Shown here piece after piece: positions 1 to 3,863 of a stretch of 7,769 nucleotides of DNA (positions are counted from its first letter, which is position 1; each line of letters opens with the position of its first letter). The stretch is taken from the NCBI GenBank assembly GCA_964415045.1, contig CAYPZL010000229.1, positions 1 through 7,769 of the forward strand, in the 5' to 3' direction. The notes under the pieces are model-generated. The model had not been told where the DNA came from and ran no database searches. It was given only the letters and a program-made list of their open reading frames with translations. Source of the DNA: CAYPZL01 sp964415045. GTDB lineage: Bacteria; Planctomycetota; Phycisphaerae; Sedimentisphaerales; Anaerobacaceae. A program made the translations under genes and the position numbers.

Positions 1-20
1 GAACCGATGGAGAATAGTCC

Positions 21-49
21 TTGACAACCGGCAGCCTTTCATGAATAGG
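21..49 (+). promoter_or_regulatory. Possible sigma-70-type promoter, weak
   Basis: A consensus -35 box TTGACA lies at 21-26, and 17 bases later 44-49 reads AATAGG, a 3/6 match to TATAAT. Transcription would start near 56, inside the hairpin at 50-65, which argues against it as the main sigma-gene promoter. A chance TTGACA is quite possible. No better promoter was found in 83-186. Confidence 0.25.
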
Positions 50-82
50 ATGGGCGTAAGCCCATGCGGACGATTTTTTTTT
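50..82 (+). terminator. Hairpin plus T-tract, probable end of an upstream gene
   Basis: A perfect 6-bp stem (ATGGGC 50-55 with GCCCAT 60-65) is closed by a GTAA loop, a GNRA-type tetraloop. A run of nine T follows at 74-82, eight bases after the stem. The order stem then T-run fits an intrinsic terminator on the plus strand, probably for a gene left of the window. The 8-base gap is longer than in a classic terminator, so it may be weak or act as an attenuator. Confidence 0.42.
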
Positions 83-121
83 GATTCCGGTCGCATTTTG
101 GGGGTGGGCATGTCTATATGG

Positions 122-135
122 CAGAAGCGCTTCTG
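122..135. repeat. 14-bp perfect palindrome upstream of the sigma gene
   Basis: CAGAAGCGCTTCTG is identical to its reverse complement. It ends 51 bp before the chosen sigma-factor start, a place where an operator would sit. No second copy was noticed in the window, so a regulatory role is only inferred from symmetry and position. Confidence 0.35.
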
Positions 136-177
136 TTGTTTGGATCGTTCGTTTTAAATGGTTGTGTCCCGAACAAA

Positions 178-181
178 GGAG
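178..181 (+). promoter_or_regulatory. Ribosome binding site that decides the sigma-factor start
   Basis: GGAG, within the run AAAGGAG, lies five bases before the ATG at 187. The competing in-frame ATG at 118 has no purine-rich site upstream. Confidence 0.75.
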
Positions 182-186
182 CAGAA

Positions 187-747
187 ATGCCGGTTTCGGC
201 CTTGAAAACGCATTCTGTCAGGAGTCTCCCAGTGCTCCAGTCCGACGGTGAGCTGGTTCATGCCGTGCTGGGCGGCGACCGGAAGGCATTTGCCCTTCTG
301 GTTCGGCGCTACGAGCAGTCGGTCCGCGCCGCGGCGATGTCCGTGCTGCGAGATACTCATCTGGCACAGGACGCCGCGCAGGATGCCTTCGTCAAGGCCT
401 ACGAGAAACTGGGCAGTTTGCGGCGGGCCGGAGCGTTCGGCCCGTGGCTCCTGAAGATCGCTCGCCGGTGCGCGCTGGACATGGCGGGCGACCGGCGCGA
501 GGCGGCATTGCCCGACGATGACATCGCGGCGGCACGACCGGCCGGTCTGCTGGACGAAGACAAGGAGCTGCTGCTTGCGGCGGTTCTCGAACTTCGGGAG
601 TCGGAAAGGCAAGTCGTGACGCTTCGGTATTTCGGCGGTTACAGCGTCAAGGAGATCGCCGACATCGCCGGGCGCAGCGTCGGGACGGTGACGAAGCAGT
701 TGTCCAGGGCGCACAGGCGCTTGCGTGTGCTGCTCAAGGAGGCTTGA
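187..747 (+). CDS. ECF-type RNA polymerase sigma-70 family factor
   Basis: This 186-residue protein would direct RNA polymerase to a small regulon. Residues about 33-100 form sigma region 2 (A-F-x-x-L-V-R-R-Y-E, then the DAAQDAFVKAYEKL helix and an F-G-P-W-L-L-K-I-A-R segment where many ECF factors have a tryptophan). A short variable linker runs from about 101 to 127. Residues about 128-182 form region 4, with L-R-Y-F-G-G-Y-S-V-K-E-I-A and a helix-turn-helix at about 153-173 (G-R-S-V-G-T-V-T-K-Q-L-S-R-A). There is no region 1.1 or 3, as expected for group 4 factors. The start is set at 187 because GGAG at 178-181 sits 5 bases before it. An in-frame ATG at 118 has no such site and would add 23 residues before the fold. 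The stop is 3 bp from the next gene, whose ribosome site lies inside this ORF, so the two are almost surely cotranscribed and translationally coupled. The family call is firm; the regulon is unknown. Confidence 0.93.
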   Translation: MPVSALKTHSVRSLPVLQSDGELVHAVLGGDRKAFALLVRRYEQSVRAAAMSVLRDTHLAQDAAQDAFVKAYEKLGSLRRAGAFGPWLLKIARRCALDMAGDRREAALPDDDIAAARPAGLLDEDKELLLAAVLELRESERQVVTLRYFGGYSVKEIADIAGRSVGTVTKQLSRAHRRLRVLLKEA

Positions 748-750
748 GCT

Positions 751-2040
751 ATGAGCGATAAGATCGAAAACAGACTGCAGGATTTGGGCCGCACGATCGG
801 TACCGATGAAACGATGGCGCCGCGCGTCATGGCCCGAATCGACAGAGCTCTCGGTGACCAACCTTTCAAAACGGGAACAATGAAGCGTGAATTCCAAGTC
901 AGGAGATTGGTCATGAGCAGGGTAAGCAAGTTGGCCGCTGCGGCGGTGATTCTGATCGGTGTGGTCGTTGGATTCCAGGCATTCAAGGGGACCGGCGGTG
1001 TGAGCTGGGCCCAGGTTCTGCAGCAGGTGGCCGCGGTCCGGGCGGTGACGTATACGCTCCAGGCAACGGAGGAAACGCCTCAAGGGCAATCACTGGACAT
1101 ACGCATCGAGACGATTCAGTCGAGCGAGCGCGGGATCCGGATGGACGCGTATATTAACGACGAACTGGTCAACCAGGCGTTCACCCTGGTGGACGAAGGG
1201 CTCTTTGTCACCTTGATGACAGGACAGAGGCTGTACACCCAGGTCGCGCTCACCGAGGCGCTCTGCGAAGAGGTGCAGCGCAACAGCGGCGATCCGAAGG
1301 CCATCGTCGATGAGTTTCTCACGGGCCCATACACGGAGTTGGGGCGCAGCGAGATCGACGGCATCGCGGTCGAGGGGGTGGAGTCGCAGGACGTCGCGCT
1401 GGTCCCGGCGTTCCTCAGCGGGCCGATGGGCCGGCTCTCGGCGGGATCGGAGATGCCGGACGACGTCGTCGGACGTTTGTGGGTGGATGTCGCGACGGGC
1501 TGGCCGGTGAAGATGACCCTGGATATCGCCGGCACCGACGGCGGGAGCGAGACCCACGTCGTCGTCACCGACTTCCAGTGGGACGCCCAGATCGCCCCGG
1601 AGGCCTTTTCGCTGGAGATTCCCGCTGACTACCAGCCTCTGGCACGCGTCGATCTCGGGCAGATGGAACGCGGCGTGCAGATGGTCGAGGCCCTGGCTTA
1701 CTTTGCCGAACTGAGCGGCGGGACCTATCCGACCAAGCTGACGCCGGTGGATATCGTCGGTGAAGTGGGCGCGATCTATGAGAAGCTGGATGCCGCCGGC
1801 GCCACGCCGGAGATGGATGACGATATGCTCATCAAGCTTAAGTATGCGGCCACCTACGTCCGCGAGTTGGGCGACCAGGGCAAAAAGCCGGCGTACTACG
1901 GCGACACGGTCACGTCGGCCGATACCGGTAAGGTCCTGCTGCGGTGGAAGCTTGATGACGGCCGCTACCGCGTGATCTTCGGCGACCTGCGCATCGAAGA
2001 TGTCAGCGGGTCGCGCCTGGCGGAGCTGGAGGCGAAATAG
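751..2040 (+). CDS. Membrane-anchored sigma-partner protein with LolA/RseB-like exported domain
   Basis: This 429-residue protein is probably the anti-sigma or sensor partner of the upstream ECF factor. A cytoplasmic N-terminus (1-58, charged, helical) is followed by one membrane helix at about 60-78, then an exported part. Residues about 85-295 start with V-S-W-A-Q-V-L-Q-Q-V and end with D-F-Q-W-D-A-Q-I-A-P-E-A-F-S-L-E-I-P-A-D-Y, a pattern I associate with LolA/RseB-like beta-folds. Residues about 303-429 form a second module (A-Y-F-A-E-L-S-G-G-T-Y-P, later Y-R-V-I-F-G-D-L-R) that I recall downstream of LolA-like domains in planctomycete proteins. The N-terminus has no cysteine, so no H-x3-C-x2-C zinc anti-sigma motif; the inhibitor role rests on position and topology. 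AAGGAGG at 736-742 lies 8 bases before the ATG, inside the sigma gene. The family impression is from memory, without a search. Alternative: an envelope protein merely co-regulated with the sigma factor. Confidence 0.8.
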   Translation: MSDKIENRLQDLGRTIGTDETMAPRVMARIDRALGDQPFKTGTMKREFQVRRLVMSRVSKLAAAAVILIGVVVGFQAFKGTGGVSWAQVLQQVAAVRAVTYTLQATEETPQGQSLDIRIETIQSSERGIRMDAYINDELVNQAFTLVDEGLFVTLMTGQRLYTQVALTEALCEEVQRNSGDPKAIVDEFLTGPYTELGRSEIDGIAVEGVESQDVALVPAFLSGPMGRLSAGSEMPDDVVGRLWVDVATGWPVKMTLDIAGTDGGSETHVVVTDFQWDAQIAPEAFSLEIPADYQPLARVDLGQMERGVQMVEALAYFAELSGGTYPTKLTPVDIVGEVGAIYEKLDAAGATPEMDDDMLIKLKYAATYVRELGDQGKKPAYYGDTVTSADTGKVLLRWKLDDGRYRVIFGDLRIEDVSGSRLAELEAK

Positions 2041-2077
2041 GGCTCCGCGCAAATGCGATGACATAGCTGTAACAACG

Positions 2078-2101
2078 GGGCCGATCCGACCGGATCGGCC
2101 C
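2078..2101 (+). terminator. Strong GC hairpin ending the sigma operon
   Basis: A perfect 10-bp stem (2078-2087 with 2092-2101) encloses the 4-base loop GACC, 37 bp after the stop at 2040. No real T-run follows on either strand, so it may be a rho-assisted terminator or mRNA-stabilising hairpin rather than a full intrinsic terminator. The decayed TetR-type gene converges on it from the right. Confidence 0.6.
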
Positions 2102-2119
2102 TGTCGGCTTTCGGCCAGG

Positions 2120-2143
2120 GGGTCAACTCTTGACACTTGACAC
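2120..2143. repeat. Tandem TTGACAC repeat at the edge of the decayed region
   Basis: TTGACAC occurs twice in tandem at 2130-2136 and 2137-2143, after a G-rich GGGGGTCAACTC stretch. The reverse strand reads TGTCAAGTGTCAAGAG. From memory, such G-rich/TTGACAC strings recur between genes in many bacterial genomes, sometimes near IS200-like or REP-type elements. The TetR remnant ends 24 bp away, so this may mark the junction that cut it. The link to mobile DNA is inference. Confidence 0.4.
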
Positions 2144-2166
2144 GTCGGTGTTTTTGCGAGGGGGAA

Positions 2167-2598
2167 TCACGGCGGTGCGGCACTTGTATCGACAGTCGCG
2201 TTCGAGCTTGCGAAGCTTTGCGGACTGCGGGCGAGCCGTTCCAGCGAGGAATTCTTCTCCCGGGCCGTGTAAAGAATGGCAAACAGTCTCAGCATTCTTT
2301 CGTGCTGGATCAGGGTATTCGCCCAGACGTGCGCAAATTCCCTTACGCCGCGCACCTCGCTTTCGCCAAGGGCCTTCACCAGGTCTCGGCTGTATTGAAC
2401 GAGATCCTGACCCAGCAGCTCCAGAAAAATCTCTTCTTTGGTGTTGAAGTATTTGTACAGGTTGGACCGGGTAAACTTCGCCTCTTTCGCAATCAGGGCA
2501 AAGCTGATGTCTTCAAACGCGCGCTTCTCATAAAGCCGCGCCGTCGCCGTAACGATCTCGGATACCCGTCTCTTGTCGGCGGATGTTCTCCTTTTTCG
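2167..2598 (-). pseudogene. TetR/AcrR-family transcriptional regulator remnant
   Basis: Read right to left, this frame gives a clear TetR-type DNA-binding domain: K-R-R-V-S-E-I-V-T-A-T-A-R-L-Y-E-K-R, then F-E-D-I-S-F-A-L-I-A-K-E-A and the hallmark T-R-S-N-L-Y-K-Y-F-N-T-K-E-E-I-F-L-E-L-L. These proteins are one-component repressors that bind a ligand through the C-terminal half. The ligand domain starts (F-A-H-V-W-A-N-T-L-I-Q-H-E-R-M-L-R-L-F-A-I-L-Y-T-A-R-E-K-N-S-S-L-E) and then turns into low-complexity sequence and a stop. That gives about 143 residues where the family usually has about 190-210. Upstream, the frame is open back to a TGA at 2650-2652 but contains no ATG, GTG or TTG before the HTH. 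Loss of both the start and the normal C-terminus argues for a decayed gene. Alternatives are sequencing or assembly indels at both ends, or a rare start codon. The right boundary is approximate. Confidence 0.72.
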
Positions 2599-2752
2599 CG
2601 AGAATTTTGCGAAACCCGACCCCCACGGCGTACGAAGGGGTACCCGACGTCAGCCTCACTACGACGGGCACCGTGACGTACAGAAGACAAAGAAGAAACA
2701 CGGTGCCCAGCGACATCGACGTGCGCAGCAATCGCTGGCTTCGAGCGTTCAT
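2528..2752 (-). CDS. Doubtful small ORF with one membrane segment
   Basis: A 74-residue frame starts at an ATG at 2752-2750, with AAGGA eight bases upstream. Residues about 13-34 (S-L-G-T-V-F-L-L-C-L-L-Y-V-T-V-P-V-V-V) would make one membrane helix. Its C-terminal half overlaps, in another frame, the start of the TetR remnant. That homology-supported frame wins in the overlap, so only the first 50 or so residues could be a separate product. I do not recognise it. It may be a chance ORF, or the N-terminal part of a gene joined to TetR-type DNA by an indel. Confidence 0.22.
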   Translation of the reverse strand: MNARSQRLLRTSMSLGTVFLLCLLYVTVPVVVRLTSGTPSYAVGVGFRKILAKKENIRRQETGIRDRYGDGAAL

Positions 2753-3002
2753 CTCGGGGATCCTTGACGACAGGCGCATGCCTGTCCGGTTTCTTGCGGT
2801 ACTTTGTTGCGCCCTTGCGGACTTGATGGCCCGCATTCGAACTGCTCGCGGACCAGTGTAGCCTTGGGCTGTTTTATGGCATTTCGGCTCCCTGTCGTTT
2901 CACGCGAGCGCAACGGAACGTCCCGGCCTTCAGACTCAATCGCCCGAGCCCCCGAGGTTTCGCCGCACGCGGATATAACTCCTTCGCATCTCCACACCGT
3001 CT
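2753..3002. other. Stretch with no recognisable gene
   Basis: No frame on either strand gives a family I recognise. The open frames here are short, overlap each other and lack plausible starts with ribosome sites. If the promoter at 3003-3031 is active, this is transcribed leftward as a leader of about 240 bases or as a non-coding RNA. Apart from the hairpin at 2769-2786 I see nothing else in it. Confidence 0.5.
2769..2786. repeat. Short perfect hairpin
   Basis: GACAGGC (2769-2775) and GCCTGTC (2780-2786) form a 7-bp stem around GCAT. No T-run follows on either strand, so a terminator is not supported. It lies between the promoter at 3003-3031 and the small ORF at 2752, so it would fold in a leader RNA read leftward. 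Confidence 0.4.
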
Positions 3003-3031
3003 ATCATAGCAACCCAGTGCCGTCCGGCCAA
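3003..3031 (-). promoter_or_regulatory. Sigma-70-type promoter reading leftward
   Basis: On the minus strand, TTGGCC (3031-3026, 4/6 match to TTGACA) is followed by exactly 17 bases and TATGAT (3008-3003, 5/6 match to TATAAT). The bases TGC just before the -10 box give an extended -10 motif. This is the best-formed promoter inside the window. It sits just past the terminator at 3035-3079, so it starts a new unit running towards the small ORF and TetR remnant. Confidence 0.55.
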
Positions 3032-3034
3032 AGC

Positions 3035-3079
3035 AAAAAAACGCGCCCCGTGTGATGGGGAGAAGGCAAAAGCGGCGCG
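3035..3079 (-). terminator. Intrinsic terminator of the PEP-CTERM gene
   Basis: Read leftward, CCCC/GGGG (3060-3057 with 3049-3046) forms a hairpin with a 7-base loop, then CGCG and seven T (3041-3035). An alternative longer fold pairs CGCGCC (3079-3074) with GGCGCG (3047-3042) directly against the T-run. It lies about 50 bp after the stop of the PEP-CTERM remnant, so that gene once had its own transcript end. Confidence 0.68.
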
Positions 3080-3125
3080 GAGGTGTCCCTTGCTGGTCTG
3101 CCAAGTGGGCGGCTTCACAACGCCG

Positions 3126-3577
3126 CTACGCTCGGCAAGCCCCCACGCGTCGCTTTCGTCGCAGGCACAGACCGCCGGCGGCGAGAAGCAGTACGGTAGC
3201 CGGTTCCGGAACCCAGGCGAAGTCGTCGAAGTACATGGTTGTGTGGTCCGAGCGTAGAACGACCTTGCGGACCCGGCCCGATTGTGCGCCAGGTATGCGA
3301 TCGTCTGTTCCTCGCCCGCCGCGTCCTCGCCGACAACCTCGACGCTGAAGCTGTAGGTTTCCGGCGGCTTGAAGCTGAACCACAGTTCCTGGACGCCGGT
3401 CGGCTTGAGCCCCGTATCGTTCCACCAGATCACGGCGCCGCGTCCGTCGCCCGGGGCGCGCAGTTGAAGTGCCTTGTCGGCTTCTCCCGGCGGAATCTTC
3501 ACGTATCCATACCGATCCTCCGTCAGGTCCTCAACCGCAGAAAAACCCACGCCCACGCCCGGAGCGGACTTGACGTC
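3126..3577 (-). pseudogene. PEP-CTERM sorting-domain protein remnant, frameshifted
   Basis: Two frames together give one protein. The first (about 3577-3272) reads like a secreted beta-sandwich: F-S-A-V-E-D-L-T-E-D-R-Y-G-Y-V-K-I-P-P-G-E, then V-I-W-W-N-D-T-G-L, E-L-W-F-S-F-K-P-P-E-T-Y and E-E-Q-T-I-A-Y-L-A-H-N-R-A-G. The second (about 3275-3126) continues R-V-R-K-V-V-L-R-S-D-H-T-T-M-Y-F-D-D-F-A-W and ends V-P-E-P-A-T-V-L-L-L-A-A-G-G-L-C-L-R-R-K-R-R. That is a PEP-CTERM tail: Pro-Glu-Pro (3201-3209), hydrophobic helix, basic cluster. Exosortase/PEP-CTERM systems cleave such tails to release proteins to the surface. Joining the frames needs one extra base near 3272-3280, in a G/C run. No signal peptide or credible start lies upstream of 3577, so the N-terminus is also missing. 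The frameshift alone could be a sequencing error; the missing N-terminus favours real decay. The 5' boundary is approximate. Confidence 0.7.
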
Positions 3578-3832
3578 ACTTCTCTGTTTTAGGCCACGTC
3601 CAATAACACAAAGATCGATGCGAAATACCAGCTTTTTGTATGAAACCAACCGAAGGTGGAGCCCCACATACCGCGTTGCGGAGTCCGAGCTGCTGCGCTG
3701 AGCTTTTCCTGGCCGGGCCGGCGGGCGTGCGGGCAGGTCGTTCGAGCAATAGTGCAGAAAAGCGGGGCCGCTTGCCGATATAAACTGTTGTCGGTTACTG
3801 AGCGGGGAAGGTACCGGCACTTGAAACACGGT

Positions 3833-3838
3833 TATTAT
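3833..3838 (+). promoter_or_regulatory. Possible -10 box for ftsK
   Basis: TATTAT is a 5/6 match to TATAAT and lies 26 bases before the ftsK start, leaving a short leader with the ribosome site. No convincing -35 box lies 16-18 bases upstream (GGTACC at 17). The rest of 3578-3832 shows no recognisable gene. Confidence 0.3.
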
Positions 3839-3850
3839 AGGACATCCCAC

Positions 3851-3855
3851 AGGAG
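3851..3855 (+). promoter_or_regulatory. Ribosome binding site supporting the ftsK GTG start
   Basis: AGGAG lies 8 bases before GTG at 3864, and the protein then opens with the basic KKKKRSRKK stretch expected before the first membrane helix. No ATG is better placed. Confidence 0.75.
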
Positions 3856-3863
3856 CGACGGTT

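Noticed and set aside
1..19. ECF-type autoregulated promoter (GAACC at 1-5 with GTC at 17-19).
   Set aside because: The spacing of about 11 bases is well short of the usual 15-17 between GGAAC and GTC, and the first G would fall outside the window.
118..186. Upstream ATG at 118 as the sigma-factor start, with a lipobox-like L-N-G-C.
   Set aside because: No ribosome site lies before 118, while GGAG is well placed before 187. A lipoprotein signal makes no sense on a cytoplasmic sigma factor.
154..1089. Long minus-strand open frame opposite the sigma operon.
   Set aside because: It is antisense to two genes with clear domain evidence, and its translation is rich in Arg, His and Pro with no recognisable motif. 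High GC gives such shadows.
1090..2136. Second long minus-strand open frame opposite the sigma-partner gene.
   Set aside because: It is the complement of a supported plus-strand gene, its composition is biased and it has no domain.
3571..3578. TGACGTCA palindrome near the broken end of the PEP-CTERM remnant.
   Set aside because: An 8-bp palindrome is expected by chance in several kilobases, and no partner site or regulator supports it.
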